DNA of 8,467 bases from an uncultured Granulosicoccaceae bacterium. GTDB taxonomy: Bacteria > Pseudomonadota > Gammaproteobacteria > JABXHR01. The number at the start of each line of letters is the position of its first letter. Position 1 is the first letter of the stretch. The DNA lies in assembly GCA_937921805.1 (NCBI GenBank), contig CAKZUS010000331.1, positions 1 to 8,467 of the forward strand. Direction: 5' to 3'. Position numbers and translations under genes: made by a program. The notes under the pieces were generated by a model that was not told the origin of the DNA, made no database searches, and was given only the letters and a program-made list of their open reading frames with translations. Shown here piece by piece: positions 1-6,263 of the stretch.

Positions 1-387
1 CGCGGCCGCATCGTCATAGGCATCTCCGACCAGCACCACCTCGCCGCCAAACCCTCGCACCGCGTCCACCTTCACTGGTGGCGCCGTTTTGGGCATCACG
101 ATAATCGCGCGAATCCCCAGAGTTTTCCCCGCTAGTGCCACGCCTTGCGCATGGTTGCCCGCCGAGGCGCACACCACCCCAGTGATATCGGGTTGCTGCG
201 CTGTGAGGCGCGCGATACGGTTATAGGCCCCTCGGTTCTTAAAAGAAAAAACCCGCTGCATATCTTCGCGCTTCAGCCACACGGTGTTGCCAGTGCGCGC
301 TGACAGTTTCTGCGCCTGCTGCAAGGCCGATTCCTGCGCCACGTCGTAGACACGCGCCGTGAGGATTCTCTCGATATAGGCGTCCAT
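1..387 (-). CDS. ilvA: Threonine dehydratase (threonine ammonia-lyase), N-terminal part
   Basis: IlvA is a cytoplasmic PLP enzyme that deaminates threonine to 2-oxobutanoate, the committed step of isoleucine synthesis. Only the first 129 codons are present; the reading frame is open to the window edge, so the C-terminal catalytic part and any regulatory ACT-like domain lie outside. Visible family motifs are LKRED (residues 38-42), SFKNRGAYN (48-56), where K50 is the expected Schiff-base lysine, and ASAGNHAQG (74-82), which binds the PLP phosphate. A later stretch reading KVDAVRGFGGEV is also typical. I chose the ATG at 387 because the protein then begins close to the family's usual start, with AGG a few bases upstream. 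It diverges from rpiA, as in Pseudomonas. Biosynthetic IlvA is favoured over catabolic TdcB by this neighbourhood, but the missing C-terminus would settle it. Confidence 0.93.
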   Translation of the reverse strand, partial: MDAYIERILTARVYDVAQESALQQAQKLSARTGNTVWLKREDMQRVFSFKNRGAYNRIARLTAQQPDITGVVCASAGNHAQGVALAGKTLGIRAIIVMPKTAPPVKVDAVRGFGGEVVLVGDAYDDAAA

Positions 388-415
388 AGGACCTGCCGTC
401 AAAATATGACCAGTT

Positions 416-424
416 TGTATACCA
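416..424 (-). promoter_or_regulatory. Candidate extended -10 promoter for ilvA
   Basis: On the minus strand this reads TGG followed by TATACA, an extended -10 (TGn plus a hexamer matching TATAAT at 4 of 6 positions). Transcription would begin near 409 and give a leader of about 20 nt before the ilvA ATG. No convincing -35 is visible, which extended -10 promoters can tolerate. This is inference from pattern only. Confidence 0.3.
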
Positions 425-493
425 TGAACCTTGCCTTTCTCGGAAAAACAAGGCGCAGAGCGCGCCCGCCGAGCATTCACAGGCCACGCTTCG

Positions 494-526
494 CATCACA
501 AAAATGACAAAAGAATGACAGTGATG
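494..526. promoter_or_regulatory. Possible operator: inverted repeat enclosing two direct repeats (PhoB-box-like)
   Basis: CATCAC (494-499) and GTGATG (521-526) form an inverted repeat 21 nt apart. Inside lie two copies of AATGACA at 503-509 and 514-520, exactly 11 bp apart. Read on the minus strand, the direct repeats give CTGTCAT, four bases, then TTGTCAT. This resembles the Pho box, whose consensus is two CTGTCA(T)-type repeats at an 11-bp period, with one mismatch in the second copy. The orientation points towards ilvA, but no good -10 sits at the usual distance downstream. It could instead be a site for another dimeric regulator. The sequence pattern is certain; the regulator is not. Confidence 0.35.
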
Positions 527-553
527 AGAAAGATGGGCCGAGCAACAGGGCGT

Positions 554-559
554 TACAAT
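554..559 (+). promoter_or_regulatory. Candidate -10 box for rpiA
   Basis: TACAAT matches the sigma-70 -10 consensus at 5 of 6 positions and lies 24 nt upstream of the rpiA ATG, which predicts a leader of under 20 nt. The hexamer 16 nt upstream (GATGGG, 532-537) is a poor -35. The short leader contains no strong Shine-Dalgarno, only GGG at 573-575, and a small GTTG-GGA-CAAC inverted repeat at 570-580. Confidence 0.4.
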
Positions 560-583
560 AGGTTTTTTTGTTGGGACAACCCC

Positions 584-1246
584 ATGAGCGAATCAGCCAA
601 GCGCGCCTCAGCAGCGGCAGCACTAGAGTACGTACAAGCCGACTCCATTTTGGGTGTCGGCAGTGGTTCTACGGCGAATATTTTTATCGATCTCTTGGCT
701 GAAAAACGCCTCCCGCTCGCCGGCACGGTCGCCAGCTCAGAGGCCACTGCGGAGCGCCTACGGGCGCACGGCTACGAGGTGATGGACCTCAATCACACTG
801 GGGGGCTGGACCTATACGTCGATGGCGCAGACGAAACTGACGCCCACCTGCGCCTGATCAAAGGCGGTGGCGCGGCGCTCACGCGTGAGAAGATCATCGC
901 GGCTGCCAGCGCGCGCTTTGTTTGCATCGCCGATAACAGCAAGCTTGTAGAGTTGCTCGGCGCTTTTCCTCTGCCTATCGAGGTCATCCCGATGGCGCGC
1001 AGCCATGTCGCGCGGGCCTTGGTACGGCTAGGCGGCGACCCTGAATACCGAGAAGGTGTTGTAACGGACAATGGCAATGTGATCCTCGATGTGCACAATC
1101 TACGCATTCTCGATCCCGTAGCCATGGAGCGCGATATCAACCAAATCGTGGGGGTTGTCTCTGTGGGGCTGTTTGCAGCGCGGGGCGCCGATGTATTACT
1201 ACTCGGACAAGACGACGGCAGTTGCCGCACACTCACTCCGCAATGA
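584..1246 (+). CDS. rpiA: Ribose-5-phosphate isomerase A
   Basis: RpiA interconverts ribose 5-phosphate and ribulose 5-phosphate in the non-oxidative pentose phosphate pathway, in the cytoplasm. The 220-residue product matches the E. coli length (219). It shows the phosphate-binding loop GVGSGST (24-30), the DGADE motif (80-84) and KGGGAALTREK (93-103). With a one-residue offset from E. coli numbering, the catalytic and substrate residues D80, D83, K93 and E102 are all present. The frame is open upstream to an ATG at 431. I chose the ATG at 584 because it gives the standard N-terminus, the extra 51 residues look like translated intergenic DNA, and a candidate -10 box lies just upstream. It runs divergently from ilvA and ends 32 nt before a convergent gene. 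I see no clear hairpin terminator in that gap. Confidence 0.97.
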   Translation: MSESAKRASAAAALEYVQADSILGVGSGSTANIFIDLLAEKRLPLAGTVASSEATAERLRAHGYEVMDLNHTGGLDLYVDGADETDAHLRLIKGGGAALTREKIIAAASARFVCIADNSKLVELLGAFPLPIEVIPMARSHVARALVRLGGDPEYREGVVTDNGNVILDVHNLRILDPVAMERDINQIVGVVSVGLFAARGADVLLLGQDDGSCRTLTPQ

Positions 1247-1278
1247 GCCGCTATAGACGACTCACCAAGAAGCCACAC

Positions 1279-2574
1279 TTACATTGCCGGAGTAGCCAGC
1301 TGCTCTAAGACCCGCATACTCTCATCGCTACGCTGCCACTCTTCGCGCAGCTTAGCGATGACTTGCGGCTTGATCTCACGGCTGAGCTGAAGATCGGGCA
1401 AAGAAATCACCTGCACTTTCCCGTTGTATTCCACGGAGAGTTTTTGAATCGGGCGGCGGGCAAACTGCTGTTCTTCGCTCATTCCTAGCGCCTTTTCGAA
1501 GATCGCCATGCGATAGCGCAAAGCTCTTCGGTAGCTCTCAAGATTGGAGGTCACGCGTTGCAATTCTCGACGCTGCTCAGGGCCTAGCTCACTGCGATGC
1601 AGCCGAAACAGCTCACGCACAAAGTTCTCAAACACGCGTGGAGACTCCATGACCAACTCAACCGAGCGCGACTCTAGATAAAGGCGTTGATAATTGTAAA
1701 TATGGGCGAGCGTACTAAATGCCGTCGACCCGGTGCTCTCTAGGTTCACCTGCTGTTGGTAGTGCCACAACTGCCATGCCCCCACGGGGATCAGGGTCCC
1801 GGCCAAGGCCCCCAAGACAATACGGCGCATGAGCGTTTTTTTGTCGAGCTTCTTTTTGGGTTTTTTCTTTCGCTTTGTGGGTGCAGGCTGCACCGCCAGA
1901 TCGTCTTCTACCTCATCGGGTTGAGGCTGGACAAAATGAATGTGATCGGCAAATTCCATCGGTGCTGGGAGACGCAGCTCGACTTCATTTAAAGCAATAG
2001 GCTTGATGCTGTTGAACATCGATTCGCGGCGATACTTATTGATGCTCTGCGCTTCGCGCTCCATCTCCTCCATCGCCACGCGCTCTCCATCGCGCACTGG
2101 TGAGGGCAAACGTTTGCGCGCATCGGGCAGACCATCTTTGCCCATGAGGTTGCGCTCCCACTGATTGAGAATTTGAATAACCTCTTTCAGTGAAGCTTCG
2201 CCTGTCTCTTCGAACTGCTCCATCAGCATGCTGGTCAGCTCGGAGCAGTTGCTCAAAATCTCGGTAAAGCCCCAAAAAATCGACGGCATGCGGGGCAATA
2301 ACGAGTCATTGCCCACCTCGGCATGGCGCACTTGCATCTTGGGAGTCAATACGAGTATTCCCCCATCATTGTCTTCAGCGCGCGCTTGCGCGTGCAGGGT
2401 AAGCAAGGGGTTGAGACCAGCGCGGTGCAATTGCATGAGACAGTACATCAGCGGCTTGCAGTCGGTCTTAAGCGCTATCTGCCCGTGGCTTTCTAGCCAT
2501 TCAGCAAAAGCTTGATCCTTGCCGGGCAAGGAGTCATCGCAGGCAAAATCGAGGTGCTGGGAGAGTTGAAACAT
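1279..2574 (-). CDS. Unrecognised single-span membrane protein, 431 residues
   Basis: I do not recognise this family. The order of parts is: an N-terminal soluble region (about 1-215, mostly helical in character, with DNGG-ILVLTPKMQV near 69-83 looking like beta strands); an acidic, proline-containing stretch (216-232); a very basic patch (233-251, rich in K and R); one hydrophobic segment (about 252-270); and a charged, probably helical C-terminal region (about 275-431). By the positive-inside rule the N-terminal region would be cytoplasmic and the last 160 residues periplasmic. The frame continues upstream into the tRNA gene, but I chose the ATG at 2574: it has GAGGG 6 nt upstream, while the longer version would translate tRNA sequence. 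It starts 30 nt after the tRNA-Phe end on the same strand and converges on rpiA. I infer no function. Confidence 0.8.
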   Translation of the reverse strand: MFQLSQHLDFACDDSLPGKDQAFAEWLESHGQIALKTDCKPLMYCLMQLHRAGLNPLLTLHAQARAEDNDGGILVLTPKMQVRHAEVGNDSLLPRMPSIFWGFTEILSNCSELTSMLMEQFEETGEASLKEVIQILNQWERNLMGKDGLPDARKRLPSPVRDGERVAMEEMEREAQSINKYRRESMFNSIKPIALNEVELRLPAPMEFADHIHFVQPQPDEVEDDLAVQPAPTKRKKKPKKKLDKKTLMRRIVLGALAGTLIPVGAWQLWHYQQQVNLESTGSTAFSTLAHIYNYQRLYLESRSVELVMESPRVFENFVRELFRLHRSELGPEQRRELQRVTSNLESYRRALRYRMAIFEKALGMSEEQQFARRPIQKLSVEYNGKVQVISLPDLQLSREIKPQVIAKLREEWQRSDESMRVLEQLATPAM

Positions 2575-2578
2575 TACG

Positions 2579-2602
2579 CGCCCTCTATAACACTGAGGGG
2601 CG
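2579..2602 (-). promoter_or_regulatory. Hairpin between tRNA-Phe and the next gene, covering its ribosome binding site
   Basis: On the minus strand CGCCCCTC (2602-2595) can pair with GAGGGCG (2585-2579), leaving one bulged C and a 9-nt loop. The 3' arm contains GAGGG, the Shine-Dalgarno of the 431-residue protein, so the hairpin would hide it. There is no U-run after the stem, so it does not look like an intrinsic terminator. It could control translation or mark the point where the tRNA is cut from the mRNA. Confidence 0.45.
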
Positions 2603-2604
2603 AT

Positions 2605-2680
<76 letters not shown>

Positions 2681-2690
2681 AGAAGCAAGC

Positions 2691-2719
2691 ATTAAAGCAA
2701 GCGGCGCCTTGGGAGTCAA
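2691..2719 (-). promoter_or_regulatory. Sigma-70 promoter of the tRNA-Phe gene
   Basis: On the minus strand, -35 TTGACT (2714-2719) and -10 TTTAAT (2691-2696) each match consensus at 5 of 6 positions, with an optimal 17-bp spacer. Transcription would start near 2684, about four bases before the mature tRNA 5' end. The octamer GCTTGCTT is repeated at a 12-nt period, one copy upstream of the -10 and one downstream. The -35 begins 20 nt after the stop codon of the preceding gene. It is the only convincing promoter upstream of the 431-residue protein gene. Confidence 0.75.
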
Positions 2720-2738
2720 GTTTATAGCCCCTAGAATT

Positions 2739-3485
2739 TTACTGAACACTGATAACACCCTCAGCCACGGGGGGTAGACCGTCGAGCAGTGCATAGACAC
2801 GTAACATATGTTCGCCACGCGGTAGCCCCCCAACAGCCTGATGCACGGCAAAAACCGCTTCGCTGCCAACGACGTTGAGATCCGTTATGAACAAGCGTTG
2901 CCGCTGGCCATCGGTGCGCCACTCCACAGCAACGTGGGCCGTTTTCGCCGCCGCAACGGAGAAGCGTGCATACAAGCGCCGGCTGCTCACTTTGATGGAA
3001 AAAGTCAGATTTTTTGTATGCTTAGCCACAGAGAACTGCAGCGCACTCAGCTCATGCTCGAGCGGCGGCTGGTGCTCGCCCTGGATCAAGCGGCGCATCG
3101 TGCGCAGAAAACCTTCGGGATTATCAGCCGAATACATATAGGCATCCAGCGGCGCTGGAAGCGTACGCTCTTGGGCGCTGTCGACACCAAGCATGACGGG
3201 GTCAGTGATCGCCAGCACACTGCTGGGCGCTGGCAGCGCTGTGGCGGGACTCGGGGCGGCGCTGGTATTGCTGGAATCAGGTAGCGTCGAGGCCGGGACA
3301 CTGGTCAGCTCAATTTGTTGGTTCTCGCGCTGCTGATATTCACGAGAGCTGGGGTTCTGAGGGCTATGGGCATTCTGCGCCTCATCGCCTCCCGATGCCA
3401 GCCAAGCTGCAATCCCTGCGCCCACGACAAACAAGCCGATAAAAGTCAGTGCTACAGCATTGTCATTATTTCGGCTTTTGGCCAT
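2739..3485 (-). CDS. Unrecognised N-terminally anchored membrane protein, 248 residues
   Basis: I do not recognise this family. It has a short polar N-terminus (1-9, with K3 and R5), a hydrophobic segment (about 10-30, ending AAWLASGG) that could be a membrane anchor or an uncleaved signal, and a low-complexity linker (about 31-95) rich in S, P, A, Q and N. The C-terminal part (about 110-248) ends in what look like alternating beta strands. The tail, with LPRGEHMLRVYALLDG near 221-236, recalls the G-x-H-x-L-x-V pattern of Ig-like sandwich folds; that is inference. The likely topology is N-in with the bulk in the periplasm. There is no lipobox cysteine. The ATG at 3485 has AGGA about 11 nt upstream, a long spacing. 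It lies 65 nt after folE2 on the same strand and ends just before the tRNA-Phe promoter. Confidence 0.78.
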   Translation of the reverse strand: MAKSRNNDNAVALTFIGLFVVGAGIAAWLASGGDEAQNAHSPQNPSSREYQQRENQQIELTSVPASTLPDSSNTSAAPSPATALPAPSSVLAITDPVMLGVDSAQERTLPAPLDAYMYSADNPEGFLRTMRRLIQGEHQPPLEHELSALQFSVAKHTKNLTFSIKVSSRRLYARFSVAAAKTAHVAVEWRTDGQRQRLFITDLNVVGSEAVFAVHQAVGGLPRGEHMLRVYALLDGLPPVAEGVISVQ

Positions 3486-3497
3486 AGAGCGCTGATC

Positions 3498-3523
3498 CTG
3501 GGAACATCAAATCAGAATCCCAG
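3498..3523. repeat. Inverted repeat upstream of the 248-residue membrane protein gene
   Basis: CTGGGA (3498-3503) and TCCCAG (3518-3523) are perfect inverted copies 14 nt apart. In the minus-strand transcript the 3' arm overlaps the first two bases of the AGGAT ribosome binding site of the downstream gene. It may be a leader hairpin or an operator; nothing here decides between them. Confidence 0.4.
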
Positions 3524-3524
3524 C

Positions 3525-3545
3525 AAAAGACAGGCCGAATCTGTC
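3525..3545 (-). terminator. Weak intrinsic terminator candidate after folE2
   Basis: Five bases after the folE2 stop the minus strand reads GACAG, a 7-nt loop, CTGTC, then TTTT. A 5-bp stem with four Ts is weak, so it may only attenuate transcription into the next gene. Confidence 0.3.
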
Positions 3546-3550
3546 GAGAC

Positions 3551-4501
3551 TCAGTGACGACCCATTCCCGGGGCATCGCTATACCCCCCAACAATGCCTT
3601 TGGTCACAACGGCGACGGCATCGTGCGGATGGAGGCTTTCGAGATGATTCACACGTAGCCAAAAATCCAGCACATCGCTGCGCTGGTGTAATACCTCGCT
3701 CACTCGACGCGCAGCATCTTCGCAGAACATCAAATTCTGCCCGTTCAGCAAGGCGAATTCTTGCTCGTCTTCGCGCTTGACGGCCGTCTGCACCGGCGTC
3801 CCCAGAGCATTCTCGACCAGATCTGCCAAACCAACCAGGCCAAAATCATCGCTATTGGGGTCAATGGAAACCTCGACCTGTGCCACGCTACGCTGGCTGT
3901 GTGGCGTGGCACGAATGCCCTCGACACTGCCTAACCACTGCAAAACCTGCTCTGCCGACACCTCATCCGCACCGCCAAAGCGTGCGCTAAAGCCCTCTTG
4001 AATCAGCTGCCGTGCCAGGGCTGCTGAGCACGGACAGGTCGAAGAATAGCTCACATCTAGAAGGCACTCTAACTGAGTGTGCGTGCCGCGCTGCGTCATG
4101 CGCAGGGTCACGGGGTAGGCTTTCCAGCCCGTGTTGTCGGACTTTAGGGCGCGACGCTGCAGTGGCAACGCGGTGCGGATCTCGACGAACGCCGCATCAC
4201 TGATCTCGGCATGGCTGCGACGAAACTCTCCCAAAAGCTCTTGGAGCAGTGCAGGCGTGACCGTCTGGCCTGCCAGTTTTGAATTCAGCGCTACATAGAG
4301 ACGCGACATGTGAATGCCCTTGCAGTCAGCATCAGGGACATTGACATAGGCCTGCACAAAAGCGGTGCTGGTCTCGCTCACTTGTGCGCCTAGCGTCAAG
4401 CGTAGCGGTAGCTCAATATGGCTCATTCCCACCCAGTTGAGGGCGCCTCGGGCGCTGGGGCGGCTATCGCTCGCTACGTCGGGCATTACACGCGTAGACA
4501 T
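3551..4501 (-). CDS. folE2: GTP cyclohydrolase FolE2 (type IB)
   Basis: FolE2 converts GTP to 7,8-dihydroneopterin triphosphate, the first step of tetrahydrofolate (and queuosine) synthesis. It is the alternative to FolE and can work with metals other than zinc. The 316-residue product shows YVNVPDADCKGIHMSRL (52-68), the metal-site motif STCPCSAALARQL (154-166; C156 and C158), PHSQRS (200-205), VKREDEQ (241-247) and HLESLHPHDA (286-295), all typical of the family. I chose the ATG at 4501 rather than the one at 4513 because GGAG lies 6 nt upstream of the former, while the latter has no ribosome binding site. The gene follows dcd by 23 nt. I see no Zur-like palindrome in that gap, so a dedicated zinc-starvation promoter is not evident. 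Identification is firm; the exact start is slightly less so. Confidence 0.95.
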   Translation of the reverse strand: MSTRVMPDVASDSRPSARGALNWVGMSHIELPLRLTLGAQVSETSTAFVQAYVNVPDADCKGIHMSRLYVALNSKLAGQTVTPALLQELLGEFRRSHAEISDAAFVEIRTALPLQRRALKSDNTGWKAYPVTLRMTQRGTHTQLECLLDVSYSSTCPCSAALARQLIQEGFSARFGGADEVSAEQVLQWLGSVEGIRATPHSQRSVAQVEVSIDPNSDDFGLVGLADLVENALGTPVQTAVKREDEQEFALLNGQNLMFCEDAARRVSEVLHQRSDVLDFWLRVNHLESLHPHDAVAVVTKGIVGGYSDAPGMGRH

Positions 4502-4524
4502 CGGTGACTCCATAAATATTGTAG

Positions 4525-5091
4525 TTAGGTGCTTGGCAGCGTAACGCCAGTCTGGCCTTGGTATTTGCCAGCACGGTCTTTATAAGAGGTTTCACACACC
4601 TCATCAGAGGCCAAGAAAAGCATCTGCGCAACGCCTTCTCCCGCATAAATGCGAGCAGGCAGGGGGGTGGTGTTGGAGAACTCCAGCGTCACGTGTCCCT
4701 CCCACTCTGGTTCCAGCGGGGTGACGTTAACGATGATGCCACAGCGCGCGTAAGTCGATTTCCCGAGGCAAATAGTCAGCACGTTGCGCGGAATGCGCAG
4801 GTACTCGACCGTGCGCGCCAGAGCAAAAGAGTTCGGCGGGATGATGCAGCAATCGCCTTTGAAATCCACAAAACTGCCAGGGTCAAAACGCTTAGGGTCG
4901 ACGATGGAGTTGTTCACATTGGTGAAAATCTTAAACTCATCCGCGCAACGCACATCATAGCCATAGCTCGACGTGCCATAGGAAACGATACGCTCCCCCT
5001 CTTTGTCACGTACCTGGCCCGACTCAAAAGGCTCAATCATGCCCTCTTTCGTGGCCATTTCTCGAATCCAGCGATCTGATTGAATCGACAT
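4525..5091 (-). CDS. dcd: dCTP deaminase
   Basis: Dcd deaminates dCTP to dUTP, which dUTPase turns into dUMP for thymidylate synthesis. It is a cytoplasmic homotrimer. The 188-residue product closely resembles the Pseudomonas-type Dcd as I remember it, including length, and less so the 193-residue E. coli form. Visible motifs are SYGYDVRCADEFKIF (42-56), IPPNSFALARTVEY (84-97), LGKSTYARCGI (109-119) and the catalytic region HVTLEFSNTT (133-142), with E137 as the expected general base and S112 and R116 in the nucleotide site. The C-terminal KYQGQTGVTLP tail that folds over the active site is intact. The ATG at 5091 gives the family N-terminus (MSIQSDRWIR); its ribosome binding site is weak. 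It sits 14 nt after apbC, so the two are probably cotranscribed. Confidence 0.97.
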   Translation of the reverse strand: MSIQSDRWIREMATKEGMIEPFESGQVRDKEGERIVSYGTSSYGYDVRCADEFKIFTNVNNSIVDPKRFDPGSFVDFKGDCCIIPPNSFALARTVEYLRIPRNVLTICLGKSTYARCGIIVNVTPLEPEWEGHVTLEFSNTTPLPARIYAGEGVAQMLFLASDEVCETSYKDRAGKYQGQTGVTLPST

Positions 5092-5105
5092 CGTCGTTGT
5101 CTCGC

Positions 5106-6173
5106 TTAGGTGTTTTGCACCACAATTTTGGGAAACTTGCCCGCGTAATCACGCGCCTGAGAGGCCAAACGAGCCGCCGTAGCGAGGGCAATAGTGCGGT
5201 ATTGCTCTGCGATCACGCCATCGGGGTCGGCCGCGACCGTCGGCGTACCACCGTCGGCTTGCTCGCGAATCCCTAAGTCCAGAGGCAGGGCACCCAGGAA
5301 ATCGACCTGGTAGTCGGCGCACATTTTCTCGCCGCCACCTTGGCCGAAAATCGGCTCAGCATGCCCACACTGCGAGCAAATGTGCATGCTCATGTTCTCA
5401 ATCACACCGAGAATAGGCACTTTGACCTTCTCGAACATCTTCAGCCCTTTGCGCGCATCGAGCAGTGCGATATCTTGTGGGGTCGTGACGATCACGGCGC
5501 CGCTGACAGGGATTTTCTGCGACAGCGTCAGTTGGATATCCCCCGTGCCCGGCGGCAGGTCGATAATCAAAAAATCCAATTCGCCCCACTGTGTGTCGCG
5601 CAGCAGTTGCTCCAGGGCGCCCGTCGCCATCGGGCCACGCCAAATCATGGGCGTATCTTCATCGATCAGCAGCCCAATCGACATGACTTTCACGCCGTGG
5701 TTTTCCATGGGGATGACGCTTTTGCCATCGGGCGACTGGGGGCGACCACTCACACCCAGCATGCGTGGCTGGCTGGGGCCATAAATATCGGCATCCAGCA
5801 CCCCGACAGCCGCGCCCTCGTCAGCTAGCGCCAAGGCGAGATTGGCCGCAGTGGTGCTCTTGCCAACGCCCCCCTTGCCCGATGCGACCGCAATGATATT
5901 CTTCACGCCCTGCAGTGGCTTGAGCCCTTGCTGTACTTGGCGCGCCAATACGGCGCTGTCGACGGTGAGCGTGACAGGGGTCTGTAGCAGGGCTTGCAGT
6001 GCCGCTTGCAGGCGCACTTGGTAGCGCTGCGCGGGGATGCCGAGTTTCAGGCTCAACTGCACGCCGTCGTCACTGACGCTCAGAGTGCTAATCGCACCGA
6101 GTTCAGAGAGAGTTTGACCCGAGGCGGGTTCAACCCATTGCTCGAGCTCGGCGCGGATATCGCGGGTGTCCAT
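5106..6173 (-). CDS. apbC: Mrp/ApbC-type Fe-S cluster carrier ATPase
   Basis: This Mrp/NBP35-family P-loop ATPase binds an Fe-S cluster between two subunits and passes it to apo-proteins in the cytoplasm. The 355-residue product has an N-terminal MIP18/DUF59-like domain (about 1-80), then the deviant Walker A motif GKGGVGKS (99-106), the LDADIYGPSQPRM segment (126-138), IIDLPPGTGD (203-212, Walker B region) and the cluster-binding CSQC (C266, C269) after ENMSMHI. All key residues are present. The ATG at 6173 gives the expected start, although no clear Shine-Dalgarno precedes it. It is the first gene of a probable apbC-dcd-folE2 operon and diverges from metG across 90 bp, a pairing also seen in Pseudomonas and, as mrp/metG, in E. 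coli. The names mrp and apbC are used interchangeably. Confidence 0.96.
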   Translation of the reverse strand: MDTRDIRAELEQWVEPASGQTLSELGAISTLSVSDDGVQLSLKLGIPAQRYQVRLQAALQALLQTPVTLTVDSAVLARQVQQGLKPLQGVKNIIAVASGKGGVGKSTTAANLALALADEGAAVGVLDADIYGPSQPRMLGVSGRPQSPDGKSVIPMENHGVKVMSIGLLIDEDTPMIWRGPMATGALEQLLRDTQWGELDFLIIDLPPGTGDIQLTLSQKIPVSGAVIVTTPQDIALLDARKGLKMFEKVKVPILGVIENMSMHICSQCGHAEPIFGQGGGEKMCADYQVDFLGALPLDLGIREQADGGTPTVAADPDGVIAEQYRTIALATAARLASQARDYAGKFPKIVVQNT

Positions 6174-6185
6174 AGGCGCAAAAAC

Positions 6186-6248
6186 TTGCAGTGGAAGGAA
6201 CTGCGCGATAATACACTAAATTGGTAATCTATCTCTTTACGCGTACGC
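6186..6248. promoter_or_regulatory. Divergent apbC/metG promoter region with palindromes
   Basis: This 90-bp spacer carries the only visible start signals for both genes. Towards metG, TTGCAG (6186-6191) and GATAAT (6207-6212) form a possible promoter, although the 15-bp spacing is short. Towards apbC, TATTAT on the minus strand (6208-6213) matches the -10 consensus at 5 of 6 positions, so the two -10 boxes would overlap; its -35 is poor. GCAGT-N7-ACTGC (6188-6204) is an inverted repeat overlapping the metG -35, and GCGTACGC (6241-6248) is an 8-bp palindrome 15 bp before the metG ATG. Which are functional cannot be told from sequence alone. Confidence 0.35.
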
Positions 6249-6263
6249 CTCACTGAGCCCCCT

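Noticed and set aside
239..499. Minus-strand open frame over the ilvA 5' end as a possible leader peptide
   Set aside because: It is out of frame with ilvA, overlaps its coding region, and is not rich in isoleucine, leucine or valine as an attenuator peptide would be.
431..583. N-terminal extension of rpiA by 51 codons
   Set aside because: The frame is open by chance. The family starts at the 584 ATG, and the stretch holds promoter-like and repeat sequence.
1247..1278. Possible bidirectional terminator between convergent rpiA and the 431-residue gene
   Set aside because: No stem longer than about three base pairs and no T-run could be found in the 32-nt gap.
5340..5828. Plus-strand open frame of 162 codons opposite apbC
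   Set aside because: It overlaps the conserved ATPase core, including its Walker B region, and its own translation shows no family features.
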